Source of the DNA: Leishmania donovani | Taxonomy: Eukaryota; Euglenozoa; Kinetoplastea; Trypanosomatida; Trypanosomatidae | Reading direction: 5' to 3' | NCBI RefSeq assembly: GCF_000227135.1 | Contig: NC_018258.1 | Coordinates: 528,318 to 592,317, forward strand | Length of the DNA stretch: 64,000 nt | Part shown: positions 1 through 10,600 of the stretch, piece by piece | How the letters are laid out: every line of letters begins with the position of its first letter | How positions within the stretch are numbered: position 1 is the first letter of the stretch | Position numbers and translations under genes: made by a program | Notes under the pieces: model-generated | Seen by the model: only the letters and a program-made list of their open reading frames with translations | Databases searched by the model: none | What the model was told of the DNA's origin: nothing

Positions 1-1391
1 AAGGGGTCCACGTTGCTGCGCACCGTGCCGTCGAACAGCAGCGGGTCCTGCGGGATCATCGAGAAGAGCCGGCGCAGCTCGCGCACGCCGTAGTCGCGCG
101 CGTCGCGCCCGCACACGAGCATGCGGCCGCCGCACACCTCCACCAGCCGCAGGAAGGCCAGCAGCAGCGTCGACTTCCCGCTACCGGTGCGCCCCACAAC
201 GCCCACCTTCTGCCCCGGCGCCACCGCGAAGCACACGTCGCGCAGCACCAGCGGCAGCCCCGGCCGGTACCGCATGTCCACGTGCTCCAGCACAAGCGAC
301 CCCGCAGGCGCTGTAGCAGCGGAGACATCGTCGGGAGATAGCTCTATCGCGTCTACCACGGCAGGTGTGAAGACATTTTTGGGCGGGTGTACGTTCTCAT
401 TTTCGTCGCAGAGCTCTTCAGCTGGCGCGTTATCCGTGTAGTACAGCACGCGCTCCACGCAGTTCATGGACGCCTCCACCGTTGCACCGACACCAATCAG
501 GCTGGAAAGCTTTTGGCTGAGGGAAGTGGCGTTGATGAAACACAAGGCCAAAATGGCGGCATTGATGGGCACCGACGGGATGTGTGTTGAGAGGACACCG
601 AGTAGCGCTAGCACACAGACGGATGCGTTTCCGAGCAGCTCCACGCGCACCGTGACCCACACCGTACCGACAGCCTTCATGTAGGCACAGGCAAAGACGC
701 TATCGAGACCTTGCAGTGCACGTGCCACGACAGCGTTCTCGCGACCGTAGGTGGAGATGGTCCAGCGTCCTGTGAGTACCTCGTTCAGGATCGAGAAGAC
801 GGGCGAGTTGGAGATGTTGAGCAGGCGCTGCATCTCGCGGTTGGCAGCGCAGAAGAAGACAAAGATGTGGCCGTACACCAAAATGCACGGCACCAGCAGG
901 AAAACGGTAAACGGCTGCGAAACGGTGAGCATGAGCAGGTAGCCAAGGATGAAGCTACCATGCACGGCTGCAGAGATGACGTAGGTGGGCAGTGCAGCAT
1001 CGATTTCCCTCATGTCTCGTGACAGACGATTGGTGAGACGCCCGAGTGGGGTCGTTTCGTAGAAGTTGAGCGTGGCCACAACGAGGGAGCTGAGAAGACC
1101 TGAGTGAAGCCCACGTGCAGCATCTCGCAGCCCATTGAACACGAAGATAACCCGGACGGGGATTACAAAGACGGTGCTCAGGGCAAATATGGTGAAGACA
1201 ACGATGCAGCCGTTGTTGGACACACCCTCGAGGGCGCCAGAGGACCAGAGAGAGAGCCAAATAGTTGGCAGCTGCTGTGCCACTTCCGTGAGCAAAAACA
1301 CGGCCGTGGCACCGCAGAAGACGTGCATGCCACCGGCAGCATGGATGTACCGGCGATACATACTCCACGTAACGGCCCCGCTAGCCTTCTC

Positions 1392-1425
<34 letters not shown>

Positions 1426-3846
1426 ACAGCCTCTGCCAGTTCCGCCGCATCGTCGAGAAGCCTGGGTTCTTCCTGTTGCTGCTCAAGATTACCAGCCCCC
1501 TCAACGTCACACCGTTGCTTGCTGGCCGCGGCTGATCTGTCAGCGGTGTCGCAGCTCTTCATGGACATCGCTTGCGAGAGCACGGCACATATTCGAGAGG
1601 CCGCGGCACGCTTGTCCACCGTCTCGCTAGCGAAGCAGTTATCCACTGTCTCTGCCATCTCTTCTGTACAGCCTTGCTGCCGGGCGTACTCGCAGTAAGC
1701 GGCGTAGTTGCCCTGAAAGGCGACGCGGCCCTCCTCCAGCAGCACAACCAGGTCCGCGTAGGCGGCGGCGCTGACCTGGTGAGTGGCCAGCACGCGCGTC
1801 TTGCCGGCCAGCGCGCCGCACACGCACTCGCGCATCACGCGCTCGCCCACCTGCGCGTCCAGTGCCGACAGCGGGTCGTCCAGCAAGTACACGTCGCGGT
1901 CCGCGTACACGGCGCGCGCTAGACTCACGCGCGCCTTCTGCCCGCCGCTCAGGTTGATGCCGTTCTCGCCGATCGTCGTCTCCGCGCCGTCCGCCAGCAG
2001 CGCCAGGTCCGAGGCCAGCTGGCTGCTGCGCACCGCGCGCTCGAAGGNNNNNNNNNNNNNNNNNNNNNNNNNNNNNNNNNNNNNNNNNNNNNNNNNNNNN
2101 NNNNNNNNNNNNNNNNNNNNNNNNNNNNNNNNNNNNNNNNNNNNNNNNNNNNNNNNNNNNNNNNNNNNNNNNNNNNNGATCAGTGCGTCCAGCAGCGTGG
2201 ACTTGCCGCTGCCCGTCGGTCCCAGCACCACCGTCAGCCGCCCGCGCGGCACGCGCAGGTCCACATCCGCCAGCAGCGTCTTGGCGCGCAGCTCGTAGTG
2301 CGTGTCCCCACCGCCGCCCTCGCGGCTGCTGGCCGGGGGCAGCGGCACAGCCTTGTAGGAGCTCACCGTCGCGTTGCGCAGCACGGCGGCCGCGTCGTCG
2401 CCCTCCTTCGACGCCAGCGCCGCCTCAAGGATGTCGCGTGCCTGCGCGTCGTCAGCGGCAAGGAAGGAGGTGAGACGCTTCATGGACACAAAGAACTGCG
2501 CATAGACGACGAGAAACGAGAACATTGTCTGCTGCGGTGTGTGGATGAGCTGCAGGAGGGAGATAACCGGGTACACGACATGGGGAGACATCGCGTGACC
2601 GGTGAGGGCGTATGTAATAAAGGTGGACGCCAGCGTCAAGATCGGAGTGAGGCTCGTTGCAAACATCGTACCCGTGGTGGCAATTTGAAAACGACGGAGT
2701 GCCGCCAGCTCGGCATCTCGTTTCTCGGTTATTAATCGCTGGAAGTGGCGCTCGAATCCCATGAACTTGATGGCGCGGATGCCGGAGAGGAACTCGTTCG
2801 TAGTGCGGAGTCGTTCGTCAGTTGCCAATGCGAGCGCGTACGAGCACCTGGATGACATGATCGTAGCGAGAATTTGCAGCGGAGCTATCAGCATCATCAG
2901 GCCCACGCCGACAAGCGCGCTGAAACCCATGGTTCGGTAGAGGAGACAGACAGCGGCGACGAGCAACACAGGAATGGTGACAATCATCCACAGTCCCTGA
3001 AAGGCACTCACGAGAACCTCCACATCGGATGCGACGAGGTTGACAATGCGCCCCGCGTTCAGCTCGGGTCGCTGTACAGACTTCTCGGAGATGCGAAGGC
3101 ACTTGGCAGCGATGCAAGAAGAAAGCGCGGAGCGAGCGGCGAATGCGTATCGTCTGCACAGCTGCTCATACTTGGCTGTTGTTACGCTGTTCACAAGGGA
3201 GACACAGAAGACAACCGCAACGCTGCAGAATGCGTGGAAAATCGGCGGCGGCGGCACCTTCGTCGTGGCCTGAGGGGCCACTGGGGGCGCCAGATACCCC
3301 ACGTACCACTTCCGCGCCATCGGTGTCAGCAGTGCACTCAGTTCGACGACGAAGCGCAACGGCAGCAGCCACAGAAGCGGCTTGCGGAAGCAGTAGAAGA
3401 CAGCATACAATACTGACTCCACTTGGGGGGCTTCGCACGTTTTCGCATCTTCCGTGGAGAAACCTGGCGGCGGTGCTGCGCCTGCCGGGTAGCGTTCGAG
3501 GGGGCGAAACACAACATCATCGACTCGCTCGCACGTCAGCACCGTGTTATCGTCCACGGGGTCGAACAGGTGCTCGCCATCCACCTCGCCGCGGTGATGC
3601 GCGCCGGGACCCTGCTCCGGGACAGGGGCGCTGCATCCGCGGCACAGCAGCCACCCCATGCAGCGCCGAACGCAGCAGCCACGGCGCCGCGACGGGGCCA
3701 CGCGCCACTCCACGCCCGCGTACAGCCGCCCCGGCGTGCCGTACTGCTGCACCGCGCCCACCCAGCGCAGCACGCCGTCGCTGGCGTCGTCCCAGCGCAC
3801 GCCGACGCGCGCGCCGACGTAGCCGTCCCACGCATGGCGGCGCGCT
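1..3846 (-). CDS. ABCC-family (MRP-type) ABC transporter, main gene body, partial at both ends
   Basis: Membrane ATP-driven transporter of the MRP class, which in trypanosomatids moves thiol conjugates and drugs. Going down from 3846 the order is: the C-terminal part of a CAP-Gly-like segment (about 3561-3821); TMD1 with the typical intracellular-loop motifs GRIVNLVASDVEVL and FLSGIRAIKFMGFERHF; NBD1 with Walker A GPTGSGKST (about 2200-2225); a sequence gap covering the Q-loop; signature LSGGQKARVSLARA (about 1925-1960) and Walker B DVYLLDDPLSALD; a poly-Phe tract; TMD2 (about 440-1390) with FYETTPLGRLTNRLSRDM; and NBD2 with Walker A VGRTGSGKST (about 165-200). One open frame runs through all of it, including across the 2048-2177 gap, so the gap size looks right. 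The 3' end of NBD2 lies outside the window and the 5' end is lost in a gap. By geometry the full protein would be about 1550 residues, normal for the family. The family call is very secure; which numbered ABCC it is I cannot say. Confidence 0.93.
1393..1422. repeat. 30-nt poly(A) (poly-T on coding strand) inside the ABCC gene
   Basis: Thirty consecutive A on the plus strand. On the coding strand it is read in frame as about nine Phe residues, just before TMD2 (flanked by AELAEAVD and LEKASGAVTWSMY). The frame stays open on both sides. Without the tract the flanks would join into a normal ABCC linker. It may be real, or an assembly or library artefact. Confidence 0.95.
2048..2177. other. Assembly gap (130 N) within NBD1
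   Basis: Run of N. The reading frame on the two sides is in phase (74 codons between the Walker A Lys and the Glu before IGENGINLSGG). The missing stretch is about the length expected for the segment holding the Q-loop, so the gap estimate is consistent with one intact gene. Confidence 1.
3504..3846. repeat. Near-identical direct repeat, copy A (ABCC N-terminal module)
   Basis: 343 nt matching 4153-4495 at an offset of 649. I count six base differences, all in the first 90 nt or so. Similarity stops abruptly below 3504. The repeat codes for the CAP-Gly-like segment and its flanks (equivalent to residues about 115-228 of the other copy). Confidence 0.93.
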
Positions 3847-3945
3847 NNNNNNNNNNNNNNNNNNNNNNNNNNNNNNNNNNNNNNNNNNNNNNNNNNNNNN
3901 NNNNNNNNNNNNNNNNNNNNNNNNNNNNNNNNNNNNNNNNNNNNN
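3847..3945. other. Assembly gap (99 N) at ABCC contig junction
   Basis: Run of N between two contigs whose ends do not continue into each other. The left contig stops inside the CAP-Gly-like coding segment, and the right contig begins inside TMD1 of a different copy. The size is probably nominal. Confidence 1.
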
Positions 3946-4836
3946 AAACCACTTCAACAAGAGAGGAGTCATCAGCTGGCATCCGTTTCGGATGATGCCG
4001 AGAACAACAACGTGCATTATGCTTTGGCGGAAGAGCGTCCACACTGCCCACCACACCTGAATGGGGTGGGGACACTGCTGCGCGGACTCCGGTAGCTCCT
4101 TTAGCAACGCTCGCGTGGATGAAACCTGGCTTGCGTCATCCCGCAATCCCAGGCGAAACACAACGTCCTCGACTCGCTCGCACGTCAGCACCGTGTCGTC
4201 TTCCACGGGGTCGAACAGGTGCTCGCCATCCACCTCGCCGCGGTGATACGCGCCGGGACCCTGCTCCGGGACAGGGGCGCTGCATCCGCGGCACAGCAGC
4301 CACCCCATGCAGCGCCGAACGCAGCAGCCACGGCGCCGCGACGGGGCCACGCGCCACTCCACGCCCGCGTACAGCCGCCCCGGCGTGCCGTACTGCTGCA
4401 CCGCGCCCACCCAGCGCAGCACGCCGTCGCTGGCGTCGTCCCAGCGCACGCCGACGCGCGCGCCGACGTAGCCGTCCCACGCATGGCGGCGCGCTCGCTG
4501 GCGCTGCAGCTCCGCCGACAGCGCGACGCCAGCGTTGTAGGCGCGGTACTCGCGCATCGGGCGCGGCAGCCCATCCATGGTCAGCTCCTCTCGCGCCGCG
4601 CGCTGCATGAGGTCGCCAAGCCACGTATGAAAAAACGCCCCGAGTAGCCAGCCGGCACGGTCCTCCGGCTGCTTCTCATATGCGGGCTCTTCACCAAAGA
4701 GGTCTCTAAGTCCCCGTGGTGGAGGTCGGGGATGGGACGACTGATGATACACCGGTGTCAGCACCGTCGGGTGGACAGGCGGGTGAGGTGTGGCGCTTGC
4801 GCGCGCAAGTTGGCCTGACACGGAATATGCGGGCAT
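3946..4836 (-). CDS. ABCC-family transporter, 5' end of a second paralogue (297 codons, truncated by gap)
   Basis: Starts at the ATG at 4836 (MPAYSVSGQL). Residues 1-60 are Pro-rich. Residues 61-105 match the ABCC linker before TMD1 (GWLLGAFFHTWLGDLM, then EELTMDGLPRPM). Residues 123-209 look like a CAP-Gly domain: VGARVGVRW, GVLRWVGAV, RLYAGVEW, then GEVDGEHLF. Residues 261-297 begin the first membrane helix of TMD1 (VWWAVWTLFRQSIMHVVVLG). The reading frame then hits the 3847-3945 gap. From residue 1 to about 226 the sequence is nearly the same as the neighbouring copy where both are available. After ERVEDVVF it is quite different from the 3846-side gene body. So this is a separate paralogue or a misplaced contig, not the missing start of that same gene. 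Confidence 0.85.
4153..4495. repeat. Near-identical direct repeat, copy B (ABCC N-terminal module)
   Basis: Partner of 3504-3846. It continues above 4495 into the N-terminal linker, which the other copy loses in a gap. Sharp loss of similarity below 4153 marks the point where the two paralogues diverge. Confidence 0.93.
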
Positions 4837-4987
4837 CTATACAGCTATGGCTGAGGTCGTGAACGTTCAGGGCAGCACGAGATAATGGAAGAAGCAAGCG
4901 AAAAACAGAACGCACCGCCTGATCCCTCCGCTCTGTGGCTGCAGAGGGTGTGCAGAGAAGCGGGATAGAGGCAGGCAGTAGAAGATC
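4642..4987. repeat. Identical 346-nt direct repeat, left copy
   Basis: Covers the first 65 codons of an ABCC gene and about 150 nt upstream. No difference from 5087-5432 seen by eye. Confidence 0.95.
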
Positions 4988-5086
4988 NNNNNNNNNNNNN
5001 NNNNNNNNNNNNNNNNNNNNNNNNNNNNNNNNNNNNNNNNNNNNNNNNNNNNNNNNNNNNNNNNNNNNNNNNNNNNNNNNNNNNNN
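4988..5086. other. Assembly gap (99 N) flanked by an identical 346-nt repeat
   Basis: Run of N. The 346 nt on the left (4642-4987) and on the right (5087-5432) are the same by eye, so this is either an unmerged contig overlap or a tandem-repeat boundary. Confidence 1.
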
Positions 5087-5281
5087 GAGTAGCCAGCCGG
5101 CACGGTCCTCCGGCTGCTTCTCATATGCGGGCTCTTCACCAAAGAGGTCTCTAAGTCCCCGTGGTGGAGGTCGGGGATGGGACGACTGATGATACACCGG
5201 TGTCAGCACCGTCGGGTGGACAGGCGGGTGAGGTGTGGCGCTTGCGCGCGCAAGTTGGCCTGACACGGAATATGCGGGCAT
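5087..5281 (-). CDS. ABCC-family transporter, 5' end fragment (65 codons, truncated by gap)
   Basis: The first 65 codons from the ATG at 5281 are identical by eye to the start at 4836 (MPAYSVSGQLARAS to RAGWLL). The gap at 4988-5086 then interrupts the frame. The upstream sequence to 5432 is also identical to the region upstream of 4836. This contig therefore carries the true flank of an ABCC gene. It could be the 5' end of the gene whose body lies at 1-3846, with the 3946-4987 contig belonging to another copy. I cannot decide that from this sequence. Confidence 0.75.
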
Positions 5282-5432
5282 CTATACAGCTATGGCTGAG
5301 GTCGTGAACGTTCAGGGCAGCACGAGATAATGGAAGAAGCAAGCGAAAAACAGAACGCACCGCCTGATCCCTCCGCTCTGTGGCTGCAGAGGGTGTGCAG
5401 AGAAGCGGGATAGAGGCAGGCAGTAGAAGATC
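5087..5432. repeat. Identical 346-nt direct repeat, right copy
   Basis: Same content as 4642-4987. It continues on the right into ordinary purine-rich spacer starting near 5433. Confidence 0.95.
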
Positions 5433-7665
5433 GCGGAGATTCGCAAAAAAAAAGGCAGAGAGAAGCTCGAAAAAGGCTCGTATGAAAGCTAAAACAACAC
5501 ACGCGCACACATACACAGAGAGATAGAGAGAGACTCCCTCACCACCCCCTTCCCTCGAATAGAGCGGCTCCGGTTCACTCGGACGGGCTCTGCCAAGAAA
5601 AAAAAAGAAAAAGAAAGCGAGTCGGAGAATCGAGAAATGGGGTACTCGATGGGATGCGGAGAGTAAAGAGAAGGTGGGGAGAGGGCTTCGGCGGTTATGG
5701 ACGTCGTTGAGCTCGACGCGTATGCGACGAGATGCTAAACCAGACGAAAGTCGGAAGGGGATTTTGAAAAGGCGCGAAAAAAAACAAGACGAAGAGAGTC
5801 ACGAGAATTTGGTGAGGCCAACGATGGCACTAGCGCTTGAGAGGTGCAGCGAGGGGGGAGGGTAAAGAGGCATCGAGGCCAATTAGATATGCAAAGAGCT
5901 CGAGATGAAAAGCAGGTGAATTCTATCGCCAGGAGAAGAAAGTCGAAAACAGAGGCTTGCGCTCACTGACGAGAAAAAAAAACAAACGAGGAAGCGGGCA
6001 AGAGATAAGTGTGGTGTACGTATGTGTGTATGTGTGTGTGTGGAGGGGACAAGCCAGCAGAAGCACTCGGAAAAAAAAGAAGACAAAGAGATGAGCTGGG
6101 TGGGTGTTGGCGGATGTAACGGCCGTACTGTCGATGTATGAAAAACGACGCACACACACACACAAACAAACAAACGAAAAGAGGCCAAAAAAAACGAGCA
6201 CAATACTCCGTCGACGAGAGAGGCGACAAGGAAGCTGCCACGCTGCTACACCGCATTGACGCTGTGAGAGCGCGGCTGCGCATCACAACTGCTTCTCTGC
6301 ACCCCAGTCGTGTTTGCCTTCTGTGCGTTGCCGCCCCTCTTGCCAGGAGCTCCGCTGCTTTCTCGCTGCGATGCGGTGCAGCCTCGTCACAGGGCCGACG
6401 ATACTGCGCTCGTTGCCGTTGCTTAGAATTTGTAAATTCAGACGGAAGGAGCGAGTACGAGGAGTGGTCAGTGGTAAAAGGCGGCGGACGTTTTGAGAAG
6501 TATTGAATCGCACACGTGCAAGAATGGTGCCTGTGTGTGCCTGTGTGTGCCTGTGCGTGTGTGTCCGGTGGTTCGAGCAGAGGAGGCGATGGCAAAAGAA
6601 AGCAGCAGCACACAAGAAAAGGGGATGTCGGGGGAGGTGCGACATCAACGCGTGCCTCCATCGCGGACAGAACAGCGGACAGCGACGGGCAAAATGCGAG
6701 AAAGACCGAAGAGGGAACGGCCGGGCGGGCGGAGGAGGAGGAGGAGGAGCATGCCATACGGGTGGAGCGCACGCGAGCAAATGTGCGGAGCAGGGCAGGG
6801 AAGGACCAAACCCTAGACGACTCCACGCACTAGTGGCGTATTCTTTGCTGGGTTGCAGCGGCTTCGCTGCCGCTCCCAAGTCTCGGTACCACGTGAACTG
6901 CGCACGTACCCGTCTCGCACCCTCGTGAGTATCTTTTGAGTGCAGATGGGCTTGGGAGGTTGCGTGCACATCAACTGATGTGTCTTGGTGGTGCAGATAT
7001 TTTCGATAGCTTGACGCCTTCCTCACAGAAGGCGTCAGATTCGTATAAGACACAACTGGGTAGTAGTCCTAGTAAAGAGAGCGAGGAGAGGAAGAGTGAA
7101 CCAAGAGGAGATGATCCGTCGCGGACGACGCACACCGGAAGAACGGAGGGTGTGTGTTCAGGGGACATACAACGAAACACTCACAGACACCGGCACGATA
7201 GCACAAACGAGGAGAGATAAGGAAGCCTGCCACCACCGACGACGCCGCGCGATGCACAGAGGGGGGAACGACAGAGGCAGCAAGGAAAGCGGAAGCGCCA
7301 TACTAAGGCCCTCCCTTTCCAAGCGCGCATCTCTTCCCCGAAACGTCTCTGCGAAGCATACTCTGCACTGCCACACGAACAGGCAAAAGTGTAAGAGAGA
7401 GGGGGAGCGGAAGAGACACAAGATAGCAGCGAGGCATATCAATGACACCGCCATCCGAGGGGCACAGAAACGTATAAACATGTAAACGCACCCAAAGGCA
7501 ACACTAGCCGCAGGCGTGAGGAAAATGAGAAGGAGCGGAGAGGGAGGACAAGACTGCACACGTCACGTGCTCCAACGACCTTGTTGAGGCTGTGGTACAG
7601 ACAGCCGTAGCGTTGCATCTCGTGCCCCACCCCGTCTAGCCCCCCCAAAAAAAGAGGAAAATAGG
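5282..7665. other. Intergenic spacer between ABCC and the coiled-coil protein
   Basis: No gene that I can support. The plus strand is purine-rich with many short A runs (near 5445, 5597, 5967 and 6071) and (TG)/(CA) tracts near 6013-6042 and 6149-6164. The transcribed strand is thus pyrimidine-rich, as expected for trans-splicing and poly(A) signals. A GC-richer part lies at about 6230-6440. It should contain the ABCC 5' UTR and the 3' UTR of the upstream gene. Confidence 0.8.
6529..6563. repeat. Short tandem repeat, 10-nt unit
   Basis: Units of about CTGTGTGTGC at 6531, 6541 and (degenerate) 6551, ending in a TG run. Simple spacer microsatellite. Confidence 0.85.
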
Positions 7666-10600
7666 CTACGGCTTCTCCCAGTGGATGCGCAGATGTGAAG
7701 CGCTCGACTGCTGCTCTAGTAAGGTGGTGCGCTGCTCCAACACACCGACGCGCGCCTTCAGGTGCCCAATGACCTCCAGCACTGCGCGCTTCTCCGCATT
7801 CTTCTCCAGCGCCGTGGTGCGGCTCTCCAGGTCCCCGACACGGCTCTCAAGCGCTCTAATGTTGCCCCAGATTGAATGGCACCCATCCATGCGCGGCTCG
7901 GCACTTCTTTCACGCGTGCTTCCTCGCAGCAGGGCGCCTGCACTGACCTCAGCGTTCTTTTCTGCTTCTTGTTGCTCGCCGGCGGGCCACGACTCGACAT
8001 CTGAGAGGCTCACTGCACCGCCGGCGGGCGCAACGGCAGAATCGGCAGGGGACCAAGAGGCCATCTCGTCGGAGGGCAGCTCTTTGTTCGGCGGTACCGA
8101 GGCCGATGACGCTGACGGCGGCGGTGACCCCGCCACTCCTGGTGCTCGCGATGGCACATTCCAGTCCATTACCGACATCGCTGAGCCGGTCAGCGCGTGT
8201 GCCGCCGAGGCATTCGTAGATGGCGTTACACTCCCCCCGCCAAGCGCAGAAGCCGATGCCGTGGGGGGCTTTGACGATTGCTGCCGAGCATCAGATGTTG
8301 ACGGGTGTGAGGTGCTTGTTGGGGGATGAGAAGGGATTGTAGAGGAGGCAACAGCGGTGGATTTTGTCGACTGTCCCAGCGTAGGTACATCGGAGGCACG
8401 CGAGTGCGGCGGCGGCGAGGATCCGGCTGAAGCAGCCCTGGAACGAAAGCTCTCAAAGAGCGGCTTGTGAGCCGGTACCTTCGATTCGCTTGGACTCGGC
8501 GACGGCGTCGAGGAGGACTTCGCTGCTCGGGCGCAGGGTGTACCGGGCCATCGCCCCGTCGACGTCGGCGTTTTGTCCTGCGATTCGGCAGCAGACCTGT
8601 CTTGAGATGTGTCGGGGCTTCCCTCATTCTTCACAGGTCCGAGTCGCCTCCGCTCCTGTGTGAGTGTGGCCTGATCTTCGTGCAGGGTGGCATGTCTCGT
8701 CGCACCGGAAGCCCGCGTGGCAGTCACAGGGCCTTTGCTCTTCTCTCGATCCTGCGCTCCACTCGGCTCACCGGTGGTCGCTGCCCGTGGTAGTGGGTTG
8801 TGCGTAGCAGAAGCACCTTGTCGAGGAGCGTCTGCGAGCTGCGAACAGAAGTGACTTTCTGGATTTCGGTAGCCTTGCTTGGCGCGGTAACGTGTCAGCG
8901 GCGAGTCCGTCAGAGACGACGATGCCGGTTGCCCCTGCGTGCGCGCCGGGGTCCGGCGATCTGGAGTTACTGCGAAAGCCTTAGCCCGCGGCGCGGTGAT
9001 GCCGCTCGGGTACTGCGGTTTGACCGATGCTGCTGATGGCACGGCGGCTTTCGTGGAACAGAGCGACGACGGTGGTTGTTGTGGAGGTGCCGAGGCAAGG
9101 TGATGTGATGCAGCGGCTTGGCGCAGCCACGACTCTGTCGTGCGATGATCCCTCCCTGGAGTGGAGACACTGGTACAATCGATGACCATGCACCGCGGTG
9201 GCGTAGCCTTGGCAGCAGCTACCTCTTTTCCCTCGTTGTCTGTTGTGCTCGATGCCTTCCTTCGCGGGGAAGATAAAGGCGGCTGGCCTGGCCGCGTCTT
9301 CGTGTCTGTTGCTGCAGCAGTCTCGACCGCTACCTTCGGTGTTGCCACAATGGAGGCGCGCATAAAATCAGATGCGACGGTGCTGTTGCGTGGCGTGATG
9401 CCGTGACTCCCCGTTACTCCGGCACTCTCCGTCTGCGAAGGCTCTGCGCTCCTTGCCGTCCGCTCTACGCTCGGCAGGTCACTCTTTCGACTGTTGCGTC
9501 CCGCCGCCACGGCTATGTGTGACTTCGACGGCGGACGCTGCTTTGCCGCTTCGTCCACTGTAGAGGTCCTCGGAGACTCCACGAGTGAGTAGCTGCCGCC
9601 CGCCTCAAACGCGGTGGAGACGCTTGTCGTTATGGATGATTCTGAGGTGTCTAATGGCTGTTGGACTGGGGGCTTCTTCTCGCCTGCCTTCTTGGTGGCG
9701 GCGGGGATGCCTTCATTGACAGATCGCCCGCCACTCTTGGCGCCTCTCTCTCCTGCACGCTCAACGTCAGCTGCGGAGGGGGTGTGATTGCTATGGATTG
9801 CGGTTGCTGTTTGATGGGAACGCGGCGCCGACTGCAATGGCGTGAACAAGCCGCCCATGCCCTCCAAAGTCCCCGCAAGCTCCAGCGAGGAGGCAGCTAG
9901 GTGCGCAAGAGCTGCCTGCACTCGCTCGATTTCGCGCTCAGTCTCAGTCGCACGGCCACAACGGGCGGTGGAGCGCGCAGCAACACTTGCCTCCTCAGGC
10001 GGTAGCACCTGTAGGCGCTCGTGCATCTCGGCTTCGCAGAGATCGCGGTACTTCAAAAGCTGCTGCAGCCGGATGTTGAGCCGAATGGCGCCCTCGTGGG
10101 ATACGAAGAAGTACCGCACCACAGCGTGGCGCCGTCTCTGGTTTGATATCTCCCGTTCCACATCCGTGTACGGGTTGCTCCCAGGCGTGGATACGCTGTT
10201 CCTGGCGTCGCTCAGCGTCGTGATCCTCCTAGAAGGGGTAGAGGAGTTGGCGAGGGAGTTCCGGCTGCCACGAGGAGCCGTGCATGGCGATGATTCGCAC
10301 CAGACTGGAGGAGGCCTTGCGCCTGCCAGCGGCGTATTCTCCAGGGAGAACTCCAGCTCCATTGTAACGCGGCTTGCAGAAGGCGATTCGATTTTCCAGC
10401 GCTGGTACTCCTCGGAAAGGGGCTGGCATGAGAGGCGCGAGCTGCTCGCACCACGAGTACAGCGAGAGGCAGTTGTCGGCTGTGAAGCATGGGTCTCGAC
10501 TGCGGCCGATGGCGAGTCCAGCGCCGCCGAAGCAGCAGCAGTAGTAGTGGTGCCCTCCTGCCTCAGTGCGTTTGCACATCGACGTGCCCTCTCCCCCTCT

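Noticed and set aside
1104..1535. Plus-strand frame with poly-Lys across the A30 tract
   Set aside because: Antisense shadow of the ABCC gene; the minus strand shows TMD2 motifs.
6529..6563. Direct repeats considered as a CRISPR-like array
   Set aside because: Units are 10 nt without spacers, in a eukaryotic spacer; simple microsatellite.
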